Origin: Phytophthora sp. 'mugwort'
Taxonomy: Eukaryota > Oomycota > Peronosporomycetes > Peronosporales > Peronosporaceae
NCBI GenBank assembly: GCA_033558025.1
Contig: JAUCEF010000005.1
Span: 4,216,001 to 4,280,000, forward strand
Length of the DNA stretch: 64,000 nucleotides
Direction of reading: 5' to 3'
The notes beneath the pieces are model-generated. The model was not told the DNA's origin and made no database searches. It saw only the letters and a program-made list of their open reading frames with translations. Both the position numbers and the translations under genes were made by a program. Shown one piece after another: positions 10,525 through 21,452 of this stretch (within the stretch, counting starts at the first letter, position 1; each line of letters starts with the position of its first letter).

Positions 10525-11952
10525 ATGGTTTCCCGCTCCAAGAATAATCTCTCCGACAACGAACGCCTTGCTGTGATCCACTTCCTTATCTCGCAAAGCA
10601 TCGGAGGAAGGCTGCGCCACGGCGACATCAAGAGAGCCGCCATCCATTTTAGTGTTCACCGCCACACCGTCGAGAGGATCTGGAAGAGTTACCGAAGCAC
10701 CAGTACTCTCGAGGTGGTCGGCAACGTGCGCAGCCGCCTGAAGGGTCACGCTTCTTGCAAGGGCTACAACAACGCGGCGCTGAAGGTTACGATTGCCGCC
10801 ATCCCCAAGGAACGCCGACGACAGAGCAGACGCTGACAGCCACTCTGGGCGTCAGCCGCACGGTTGTGCGACGCTTGCTGAAACGGGGGTTCTTCGTCGC
10901 CACCGTAACCGTTTACCACTTCTCACCGACTCCAACAAGATAGATCGACTCAAGTGGGCTGTAGGTCGTGTCGCTGGCTCCGACACCGGACCTAAATTCG
11001 TCCCCATGCACAATTTAGTGCATGTGGATGAGAAATGGTTTAATGTAGATGTTGACAGGAAGACTTATTACCTGCTTGATGGCGAAGATCCGCCTCACCG
11101 GACCCGAAAGAGCAAGCGGTTCATCGGAAAAACAATATTCCTCGCCGCCGTTGCTCGCCCCAGGTATGTATCGCTGCTCTCACCTCAATGCTGCTGGCTG
11201 AACCGCAGTGATTGACCTCTATTTTATATACCCGCCTAACATGATATTGATGGTTCGATCAACTTGGTCACGTGATATTCGATGGAAAGTTGGGCATCTG
11301 GCCTTTTACTGAGGAAACCAAGGCCATCAGAAGCAGCCGAAACCGTCCCAAAGGAGCACCGGTCACCAAGAACCTGCCTAGCGTCAACCGTGACGTGTAT
11401 AGAAAGAGTACATATTGACACGGGTCATCCCAGCCATCAAGTCGAAGTGGCCCCTAGCGAGCAAGTCCGAGCCAATCTACATCCAGCAAGATAACGCTAC
11501 GCCGCACGGGCTGGTTGAAGATCCTGACATCGTGGCGGCTGGAACGGCAGACGGGTGGGACATCCGCATGCAGTTTCAGCCGCCGAACTCGCCGGATTTT
11601 AATGTATTGGACTTGGGGTTATTTGCATCGATCCAGGCCCTCCAATATCGAAGTGAGTGCAGCAACATTAAGGAGCTGCTTTGCGAGGTGAAAGCTGCGT
11701 TCCTAACACTAGCGTCAGAGACCCTAGATGATGTTTTCTTAAGTCTGCAAAAGGTTCTCGAATGCACCATGAAAGCGGGTGGGTTTAATAAGTTCCCACT
11801 CCCAAATGCAAAGAAGCAGACTTCGCAAAGCTGGAGCACTTCCTGTTTCTTTTCCGGTAGACCCGAAGGTTATGGTGCAAGCTGTGAATCACATCGTTTC
11901 AATAGAACGTGAGCTTGCAGCTCCTAGTGACGAGGACATGGTTTGCGTTTAA
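10525..11952 (+). pseudogene. Mariner transposase remnant (DD39D)
   Basis: Starts at the ATG at 10525 with an N-terminal helix-turn-helix region, continues through a second HTH-like part (TLGVSRTVVRRLL) and reaches a DDE core in pieces. HVDEKWFNVD supplies the first catalytic Asp, QQDNATPH the second, and PPNSPDFNVLDLGLF the third. The second and third Asp are 40 positions apart, i.e. 39 residues between them, the signature of plant-type mariner rather than animal DD34D. The reading frame changes at least four times (around 10830, 10900, 11165-11270, 11410 and 11830), and a stretch from 11163 begins GTATGT, so one interruption could be an intron. Not functional as it stands. The C-terminus ends at a TAA at 11950-11952. 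Confidence 0.85.
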
Positions 11953-12086
11953 TTGAGCTTTCGTTTTGAGTCTTGTCATATGTGTCGTTGTAGCGCATTC
12001 TTTATTATAATACCTGCTTAAAACGACTTCAGGCGCACTATCGGTTTTAAAATGTACCAAAAAGAAAAACAACGCGAAAAAAGAAT

Positions 12087-12115
12087 TGTCCCAAAAACAG
12101 AAAAACAGGAGGAAG
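12087..12115 (-). repeat. Right terminal inverted repeat of the mariner element
   Basis: Reads TGTCCCAAAAAC ... CAGGAGGAAG on the plus strand, the inverted counterpart of 10101-10128, followed directly by the TA duplication. Confidence 0.88.
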
Positions 12116-12348
12116 TACATTTTATAACACAACATAAAACTGGTGGGCGTATCGCCCAGCACACAACGCATCACTTACGACTGTAAAATGCGAGGAGCAG
12201 CAAGATAAGTCTAGGATCTGTTGTCTGTAACAGATCGGGCATTTTCGACTGGCTGGCTGCTTGCAGCACCTTGGCAAGCTGGGCGGCCACATCAATCTAA
12301 TTATTTTTGTAATTAACTCGCTCCCTGTCAAGCCCTCAAGCTCCGCAA

Positions 12349-12775
12349 TGCGTGTCGGCTTCGTCTTACGGTGTGGCGTTTGCACTGGCTACGTGCCTCA
12401 ATGGTCTTGCTAGCGCTGACAATGCCGTCGTGGTGAACGCTCAACACCCGGAATCCGTGACCACCCCCCACCACCTGGCGTCGCAACCTCAGGAAGACAA
12501 CGAACGATGAAGAACGAGGACCTGTGAATCGTTTTGTGGAGAAAATGTCGGGTCGTTTCAAGAAAAACCCGACCCTGAGCACGAAAGTTGAGACTTTGCA
12601 GAAGAATCCCACCCTGCTTAAGAACTTGGAGAAGGCCACGCTCACAGACAAGAGCTCCGGCAAGCTGCGCAGGTGGTTTGCCAGGCTTGACGCCAACAGC
12701 TCGAAGAAGGAAAAAAGATTTTCTTCTCGCGACTCTTTTACTCTTCGGAGTTGGTGGTACGTGGTATGGAAGTGA
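12349..12775 (+). pseudogene. RxLR-dEER effector gene, frameshifted
   Basis: RxLR effectors are secreted by oomycetes and act inside plant cells. Here the parts of one are in order but in different frames. An ATG at 12349 opens a short start. A hydrophobic signal-peptide-like stretch (about 12365-12410) lies in a second frame. A third frame carries R-N-L-R at 12482-12493 and D-E-E-R at 12506-12517, then a basic helical C-terminal domain of about 85 residues ending at a TGA at 12773-12775. The motif frame has a stop at 12458-12460, just upstream of a C-rich run at 12461-12475 where a slip is likely. The C-terminal domain holds two KNPTL copies 14 residues apart. At least two indels separate start, signal and motif, so this copy should not make a working effector. 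No WY motif is obvious. Confidence 0.75.
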
Positions 12776-12896
12776 AATTACTTGAAGTATGTAAAAATAT
12801 ACGACAGATTTTTATATTATTGAGCGTCGTTGTTCAGGAATAATTTTATGAAACTGTTTTTGTTTTGTTTTGTTGAGAATTCATGCGAGGACGGGG

Positions 12897-15800
12897 ATGG
12901 AGAAGGACGATGGAATGCTGCCACCTTTATCCATTGAGGCCAGTGACGCCACAGCCAGCGACGTCAAGATTGAGCCTGAAATTGACAATCTATCGTTGAC
13001 TATCCCAACGTCACCAACCAGCCGCCACAAGAATGACACAAGCCCTCGCAGTCCAAAGCGATCGCCTACGAAGCAGCATGTTAATTTACTCAACATTGGT
13101 ATAATATTTATTTTTTTACACAAAAATCGAACTCGATCTGACATTTTTTTTTTCGTTGCTCTTGACAGACCCCGCTGCTACACTGGCAGCAATCAGTGCA
13201 CGCTTAGCTCTCGTCGTTCGTCCAGCTGAGAGTGAGATCACAAGAATCAACCGAGAGGCTCTTGCAGCGGTGACAGCTCGAGCTCTACATACCAAAACTC
13301 TAGGAGATTACCCATTAGGACCGAAATCTCCTGGAGCTCGACAAGATGGTACCGACCGCCAAACTGTTTCCAACTCGACGAGATCCTCGAGTCCGAGCTT
13401 GAAAGGAGGCATGATACCCGCTTTTTACGACTCGGTTATTGCTGAAGAGTGGGTGAATGTGCATCTTGAGACTTGTGGAGCTTTTCTTCTTCCAGCTAAT
13501 GACGTCGTAGCCGCCACAACCAATGACAATGAACTGGACTTCGACTTAGAAGCATTTGCTTTCCGTAAAGCTGGTGACGGTGGCCCCCTTGGTCGAGCAG
13601 GAATGGATCGCTACTCGTTGTATCGGATGGGGATGCCTAAAGAATTGGTTGATCGACTTTATCGTGCTCTTTACGTGTACACGAATGGGTTCCACAATCT
13701 TCTCAACGACATTGCAGCTCACTGTCCGCCACGAGTTGAAAGACACGTGTCCTCGAACGCGTGGTTGACATTTCTCTTGCTGCTGGAACAATGCGACAAT
13801 GGCAAATACGAAATGGCCATGCTCCAGTTCAAAAGAGCCGCTCAGGACGCTCAGACGCAGCTTCAGGAAAGCTTCCAACACGAGAAACGGGATTTAAGTG
13901 CTCAATTGCACCTCACACGGTCGGCACTGGTGGACGAGACAACACGCGGGGCGGAAAAGAGTGAACTGATCCGAAAATTAGTCACCGACACGACGGACTC
14001 AAACCTCAAGGTTAGGCATAGTATTTTACACTGCATGAAACTATTGATTATGACTTTCATTCGTGATAGATTGCCGAGCAGCAGCAACAAGTTGCAGCTC
14101 AAGCTGAGCAGATTCGTCTACTGAAGCTGGAAATTTTAGTTCATGAAGACGAAGAGAAAAAATTAAACGAATTTGTAGACGAAGCTCGGAGAGACTATGA
14201 AGTGGCCAACTCGGAGCGTTTGAACGCGTTATCAGAGCGGTTTGCGTTGGACGAGGAGATTCGGAGGCTGTCAAGTCAAATGGCCCGGACCGAAGCTGAG
14301 AAAACCAACTACGCGCGGCGAATGCATGAGACAATGTTCATGAATGAAGCACTACGCACCAGTAACGACCAGTTAAAGCAAGAGTTAGTCGTGCAGGGGA
14401 TGGACAAAGACAAATATCTCTCGGACAAGCAGAGCTTGCAGCAACAAGTGGACCGAGCTCAGGACGATTTGGTCCGTCTTCAAGAACTCAAAGCACAGGT
14501 TGACAAGGAATTAGTCGAGAATCAACGCCAGCAAAGCCATTTGGAAGCGCGGTTCGAGACGATGAAGGAACAATTGGATATTGAAGTGGACAAGAGGGCA
14601 AAGCACCAGCACGACCGAGTTCAGTTGTTGGCACAGATCGATGAGCACAAAGTGCAGGTCGGAGTACTCGAAGCCAAGTGTAACTTGCTCACAGCTGAGA
14701 AGCCAAACACGGGCATGCGGGCACAAGATAAATTACGCATTGAGCGGCTTTTGAATCAAAAGCTGGAGCTCGAAGCGCTCGTGGAGACTGCCAAACTGGA
14801 CCGCAAAAGGGACGAAGAGCAGATTTATACTCTCCGTTCGTCGCTGGAATCGTTAGACACGGAACTCCAACACCACAAGCGTGTGTACTCAGCAGGTCAG
14901 CAAGCTTTCTTGCACTCGGAACGCACATGTGAACAACTTCGACAACATACACTCGAACTGGAGAAAAACTACGAAAAAGCCAAGAAGAAGTACGTTGTGT
15001 ACAGCCCCCTCAATGCGTACCTCTTAACCTCTTTATGCTCGTATCTGTGTGTGTAGTGTGGCGTCGTTGAAGGAGCGGTTCAAAATGTACGAGGTCACGT
15101 CGAAGGAGCAGCTCACGAAACTCGAAGTGGAAGTCAAAGTGACCACCGCACAGCTCCGAGAGATAACTTACGTGAACAAAGACAATGTCGCGCAGATGGA
15201 TCAGCTCACAAAGTCACTATCGCAGTCCGAGAAAGACGCCATCATTTTACAAACCCGTCTCGAGGAATCCGAGAAGCAAGTGGTCGAGCTTCAGACGGAA
15301 AAAGAGGACTTGCAACGCAACAAAACAGCGCTGGATCTCGCCACTTCCACGTCGAAACACGCGCTCAATCGGTTCGTTCTTTCGGTACAGAATATGCTCG
15401 CGTTGGTCAAACTCGACGAGTTCCCGCTGGACGAAGCGCTTCGAGAGCTATTGCAAATGGTGCAGGACACTTTCGGAGAAGACTTGACTCTTGACAATGT
15501 TCTTGACGAGGATGACAAACCGGAGGAAATTGAGCTGGAAGTCGACGAAGACGTGACGGATGAGGAGCGTGCGAGTCGACAGCGGCGCGCAGCAGCACGT
15601 CGTAAAGGAATCATTAGTATTGAGGAGCTAGACGAGGATGAAGACGACGACATCGCAAAGGAAGAGTGGCGAACGACTGCAGCAGCGAGTCAAACGTCCG
15701 AGGTCGTCCGTATGAGTCGCTTCAGGAAGAACAAACTGGACCATCTCGTGAACAAACTCCAGCGTGAGATCGCATTAAAGGCCGAATTCATCACAAATCT

Positions 15801-17316
15801 CGAGAACGCCGTGCTGGACCAAACCCGACAGATCTCCCAGCTCATGACAACTACGAGACAACAGACTCACGTCATTACCCAATACGACTGCCAGAAAAGC
15901 ATGTTCCAGTCGGATCTCGAGACGACGACGCTCCAGCTCGTCCACGTCCGTGAAGAGAAACAAGCAGTGGAATTCACGCTGGAACAAGTGCGTATCGACC
16001 AAGTGCTGCAGACCAACCGCGCGTTTCAAGCTGAAGTCGCGCTCGCAACGTTGCGTCGCGAGTTCGACATGCACGTGATCGTTTATGAAGACCTTGTGGG
16101 CAAGATCTGGCGTGAATTCGAGCACGACCTGTACATGAGGTCGCTGCGACGCCACAAAGAGGTCCAAGCGACTGTCACTGTAAGTGACCAACCGAGCCAG
16201 ACGCTCGTCCCGCAACGGAACCCAGCGATGGAGCGACCACGGGTAGCGTCGCAGTATATTCCGTCGGACGGCTCTGGGTCATCGGAGACGTTGCTTGAGA
16301 AGGTCAGTCGCGCGACACGGGAGCTGCTCCCTGGGGTTGCTAGCGAGATGGAGCTCCAGTTTACAATGGACAAGCCCAAGCGGGGGCCAAAACCTTACCA
16401 TCACAAACACAGTCTCGTCCGACCTCTCGCTTCCAGTCCTCGTACTAGTCGCACACAGCTCCGTGCACAGGCCAGTCATGATGAAGGTAGACGACGGCGG
16501 TATCCTGCTAAACATCATAGCAATGCGTCCACCACATGGGAAGCTGGAGCTGCCTGTACTCTGCCACTACTGGACGAATCGACTGAGCCTTTGTCATCAC
16601 ACATGATCCACCATGTGAACGAGTTCGGTACGCGACAAAACGTCTTGGTATCTCCTACGCGTCCTCCTTTCTTCATTGAAAATCACTCCAGTCGTTCTGT
16701 CACGTCAATCGCTCGATCTCCTCGTCCTCCTGCTCCTCAGAGTCCACGAGCGCGGAACTCGAAGCCTCGACAGCTCAGCATGGACAAGCGCCTCCCGTTC
16801 AACCATCTGCAACTTGATACACAATACGAAGAACGGGTCGAGTCTGTCGAGTCCAATGCGCGGTATTCTACCTTTCCTCGTCCTACATTGCGTCAATCTT
16901 CGCCACCTAGCAACACAGTGAGCTCTAGTACTCTACGCTACAGTCGCAGCTTCTTAAGGACCGGGATGGAAGTCCTCCGGAACACCAGCTCGAGTGAGAA
17001 TCCACTGCCGTATCCCGACGAGGAGGACGACGAAAGCGCGTCATCTATAGAGGAAAGCGACAGTGAGGAATATGATGAGCACGTACTCCGTCCCAGCCGT
17101 CTAGTCGCGGCTGTGAGCGGCTACAACCGCGATCAGCTCTCGCTCCAAGAAGCGGCGTGGCGGGCAGTGGCTCAATTGTCTGGACGAACTGACAGCGGAC
17201 AAACCAGCAACAAGCAAGACGATGCGGGAACCCAGATCGACGAGGAATTAGTGACACAAAACCAACACTCGCCGTTCACCCCAGCTGTGCTCTACCCCAT
17301 TCTACCTGACCAATAA
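12897..17316 (+). CDS. Large coiled-coil protein, function unknown
   Basis: Four exons, join(12897..13098, 13169..14010, 14070..14989, 15057..17316), keep one frame and give 1407 aa. Introns are 58-70 nt with GT-AG ends; donors are GTATAA, GTTAGG and GTACGT. The first 110 residues are Ser/Pro/Thr-rich and probably disordered. A globular helical block follows (about residues 170-270, around MDRYSLYRMGMP). Then about 650 residues of heptad repeats follow, broken by an acidic insert near DNA 15500-15650 (EEIELEVDEDVTDEE). The last 350 residues are Ser/Arg/Pro-rich with an acidic patch. I do not recognise the family. Length and layout fit a cytoskeletal, centrosomal or flagellar scaffold, but this is only analogy. 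Start chosen at GGGATGG; an ATG at 12883 is out of frame. Confidence 0.78.
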
Positions 17317-17569
17317 CGAGTAGTACATGAAAAAAAAAAAACAGTAAAAAGCAATTATTGTTTTGCCCAATTCCAAAATATTTGGCTTGTTATTAAGGCT
17401 ACTGCGCCCGACTCGGTCTTGTGACGCACTTCTACAGAACAAGAAGAAATAGGGTTAGCTAACAGCCGTTGGGACGTGGATTGTTGGTCGTGCAGAAGAA
17501 ATATATCGTAGATTAAATATTATTCGAAACCAGTCTATAATTCACCACCGTGAGACGACGTTTACGGTC

Positions 17570-20500
17570 ATGACGGACTTGGTGGCGGCCATCGCCCCCG
17601 CCTGCTCCATCACGGACGATTCGGCCGGCTGCTACACTGCGTCGTGGTACCTCATATGGGGCCAGGTGCGCTACTGGATGCTCATCCAACTGCCCGTCGT
17701 CGCGCTCTCCATCGTCTACGAATGGCTCGAACTGGCCTCGCACAGATACGTCGAGCGACTGCGCAAAGTCTGCGACTCTCCGCTCACCAACGTCGTGGTA
17801 AGCGCTCTACCATGAGTTAGAACGTATAGTCTACTCGAATAATGCTGACTAGTGCTACGTTTTAAAGAACTACCTCGTGCAGATTATCACCAGCTTCTAT
17901 GTCTGTATCAACTGGAGTACGTACAGTCTCTTCTGCTAGAATATTATTTTTTTTCTTACCAACCCAATATTTGCTTTTGTAGTTGTACGAGGCGGGTCGC
18001 TTGCGGTGAGTTTCTCGTCCTGGTCCATAGAGTCGCTGTTTCTAATCGCCACCGGCGTCGGGTACGGCATTCGATGGCTGGCGGCCAAGAACAAGTAGGT
18101 GACATTTATTATATTGTTATTTTTTAAGTTTTGGCCTTTTACCTAAATTTTCTCGTGTGTGTAGAGTGACGTACGTACTACAGCTGCACAACTTGTTCGA
18201 CTTGCTCTCGGTAGTGGCGCATTTTACTATTTCCTTCCAGACGATCGTGATGGGAACTAAACGTCTTCGATCGTGGTTAGATTTTGGTTTTATTCGGTCG
18301 TATGTGGGCTATGTGGTCGTAGATCACTTGTTCACGCGCTACCCGAACAAAACTTTTTTCTCGCAGTTGCTGCTCGTTGTGTTCAAGGCTTTGTGTCTTG
18401 TCTTTTTCTTCGCTGCAGTGCTGTTTTCACTCGAGCAACTCGGCGAGTTGCCACACACCAACAGCTTTCTACTTCACGTGTATAAATGTAGCAATGAAGA
18501 CGGCACCAAGTCGATCCTCCGCGCGACGAGTGAACGCACGAGCGAATACCCCACGTGTGATGAGACCTGGAGCTTTTTTTCGTCCATTTACTTCATGTTC
18601 GTGACGGTCTCCACTGTCGGGTACGGCGATTTCTCGCCTCATACAGTGCTGGGACAACTTACAGTCTGCGTCATCATCGTGTTTGGTATTTACACGTTCG
18701 CGAACGAGTCGGCAGCCTTTATGACGCTCTACGGAGATCAACGTGGCACGCTCGTCAAGTACGACGGCTCGAGAAATACCGTGCACGTGATCGTGACTGG
18801 GAATCCGTCCGTCGCACAGACCAAAGACTTTATCCGCGAGTTTTTCCATCCAGACCACGAGGAAGCCTTTCAAGGCCATGACAGCGACAGCGAAGACGAT
18901 GAGGATGATCAGATGCGCGTGCCGGGCCGAAGCTCCACGGAAGCTTCTCATTCGCGTAGTGAGATTCCTCTGAAGAATCACGTGCGGTACGGCAGTATCC
19001 ACGAAGCGTACAGGGCGATGGAAGAAGGCGAGAGCAGTGGGAAGAAAGACAAGAAGCGTGACGCGAAGCCGCTTGTGTCCAAGTGGATGCATCGTGGTGG
19101 GAGTCTGATCCGCGAGACCCACATTGTAGTACTCATGCAGTTCGACAAGGCCGGTGAGAATGCGTCATACCAGCGAGAAGTGATGGAGTTTGTGGCGCAG
19201 AACCCTCGGTATCACAAACGCGTGTACCTTGTGTACGGGTCGCCACTACGAGAGACCGATCTGAAGAATGCACAGCTGGATCGAGCCATGGCTGTCTTCT
19301 TTCTGCCTAACAAATATTCGGACGATGGCAATAAGGAGGACGCGGCGACAGTGCTGCGCGTGCTGTCCGTATCCCAGCAAAAACAGGAACATACGCAATT
19401 GTTTGCCATGCTCGCCAACTCGGACAACCGCACGCTTTTGGAGGCCACTGGACTGAGCAAAGAGCACTTGGTGTGTTCGGATGAAATTCGGCTGGGCTTG
19501 ATGGGTCTCAGTTGTCGATGTCCGGGTCTCTCGACGGTCGTGTCAAATTTGATTACGAGTCGCAGTGGGGAGCTGCCTCATGTGACGCCGGATCAAGCTC
19601 ACATCTTGAAACCTTGGATAGCCGAGTACATTTCCGGGGCTGCCAACGAGATCTACTCGTGCTGTCTGGCCAGGCATTTCCACGGGATGAATTTTACCCA
19701 AGCTACGATGCATATCCACCGCCAGTCGAATGGCTTGGTGCTTTTGATTGCAGTCGAGTCGGACGGCGAGATCGCGTTCAACCCGGGCCGCTGGTCCCGC
19801 CTCACGCCCAGCACGAAAGCGTACTTGATTGCCGAATCCATCGGCTCTCTTGAGCCGTTCGCTGGCACGCCCACAATGAGCAGCGTCGCAGCTTTGGCCA
19901 CCAACATGGCACTACTGCACAGTCGTGGGAATCTCCTCACGCGAGCACGTCAAGCGCAGCACAACGTGGAAAGACGAATCCCTAAAGATATTCGAGAGTA
20001 CATCAAGCGGTGCAGTGCCAATAAGGATCCGTCTCCGATACCATCGTCACCTTCTCGAAAGCTGCTCGCTACAGGTGGACACATTGTTGTCTGCAGTAAC
20101 ATTGGGAATGAGAGTGGAGGGCAGCGGTCTGTCTCTCGACTGGTCAATTTCTTGCGTCCGCTGCGAGCTCCGCATATCGAAAGGATTGTCCCCGTTGTGA
20201 TTGTCGATGCTGGTACTTTTGACAACGTCTCGTGGCTACAGCTGAGCGACTTTGGCGAGGTGTACCACGTGCATGGGTCTCCACAGAACCATCACGTCCT
20301 TGCTGCTGCTGGGATCTATACAGCCTCTTCGATCGTTGTGTTAGCACAGGGCAATGAAGCTGGCTACGACGACTCGAAGGCCATTTTCAACGCCATTCTC
20401 GTCAACTCGGCGCTGCAACGCAACAAGATTTTCACCATTATCGAGCTCCGTGATGTCAACAACAACCGCTTCTTGGATCCCGTGTCGAGTTTCAGCTCAT

Positions 20501-21285
20501 CGCGAAGACTCCAAGGCGGCGACTTTGTCGAAGAGACTGACGGCGAGTACGATATCAAGTCGAATCTGTCGAGCCATCGTGGACCGCTTTCGTCAGGGAT
20601 GCGTGAGAGTGCTCAACCCAGTCGAGCATCGACTGTCACGAAAAAGCGCAACTTGGTGCAGCGCAAAGCTCGCGTGCTGAGGCAAATCTGCTCTGCAGTC
20701 AACACGTTTTTCCTTGGAAGTCTCAAAACGGCAGCTCAACAAGTGAGTACGTATGGAACAGAAGCAGAGAGCGCCAGCGGTGGCTCAATCGAGAGTCTTT
20801 ACAGTGGGAACGACAATGAGACGTTCTTCCAGGAGCGCTTCATGAATGGCGCCTTGTTCCCGTCATACGTCGCGGACGATTTGCTCATTCAGAGTTTCTT
20901 CAATCCATCGCTCAACATGTTCATCCGCAAGATTCTCGATGGCAAGAGCTGTTTCGTGCTCTACGACGTCCCAAAGGAACTGCGTAGTCGTGAGCTGCTG
21001 TTTGGAGAACTCTTCGAGTACATGACGTCGGGCGTAGCACATACACTACCGATCGGTTTGCTGCGCGCGAAGGGCGGGCCTGGAGGTGCCCCATATCCGT
21101 ATGTGTATACGTGTCCGTCTTCAGACACAATCGTGTACCCTGGGGACAAACTCTTTGTCCTCATCAACGTCGTGGCTCTCAATCGTCTCGCAACCAAATT
21201 ACAACGACGCTTCCGGAGTCGCACCAAGCCGCCCATGACTCTTGCCGAACTCGTGGCGACCATTTCCCGGCCGTCACAAATGTAG
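17570..21285 (+). CDS. BK/Slo-type potassium channel with RCK domains
   Basis: A plasma- or organelle-membrane K+ channel. Four exons, join(17570..17797, 17868..17916, 17983..18094, 18165..21285), keep frame and give 1169 aa. Exons 1-3 and the start of exon 4 encode membrane segments ahead of the pore. The selectivity filter TVSTVGYGDFSP sits near residue 280, followed by the inner helix. RCK1 begins near residue 335 (HVIVTGNPSVAQTKDFI, equivalent to the HIVVCG start in Slo channels). RCK2 begins near residue 768 (HIVVCSNIGNE). The region between has an acidic run (DSDSEDDEDDQ). An Asp-rich calcium bowl is not obvious, so calcium gating cannot be claimed. Exons 2 and 3 are only 49 and 112 nt; exon 3 contains stops in the other frames and is easily missed. 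Confidence 0.9.
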
Positions 21286-21452
21286 ACGACCACTTGGAAT
21301 ATGAATATGGTGTTCCATTTTCACAATTACAATGCCAAAATACGAATCCACAGAACCAGATAATGTGAGGAAGAAACGTCCTTGGCGACCAAAATTGTTC
21401 CTGAAACTCCTGGAAAGCTCCCAGGTTCTTGGTCTTCATCGTGTGAGAGAGG

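Larger units (their letters stand above)
10101..12115 (+). mobile_element. Mariner-family DNA transposon, plant/oomycete DD39D type, decayed
   Basis: A 2015-bp element with clear ends. The left end starts CTTCCTCCTG right after TA (10099-10100); the right end stops CAGGAGGAAG right before TA (12116-12117). The TA on each side is the target duplication typical of Tc1/mariner insertion. The ends match over about 28 bp as inverted repeats. CTTCCTCC resembles the CTCCCTCC end of plant mariner and Stowaway elements. The body encodes a broken transposase with DD39D spacing. It lies between the Sfi1-like gene and the RxLR pseudogene and disrupts neither. Confidence 0.9.

Noticed and set aside
12328..12696. 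Minus-strand 122-residue frame over the RxLR pseudogene
   Set aside because: The plus strand carries RNLR and DEER at the expected spacing; the minus frame has no known motif.
18469..19122. Minus-strand open frame inside the K+ channel gene
   Set aside because: Shadow of the channel's RCK1 coding strand.
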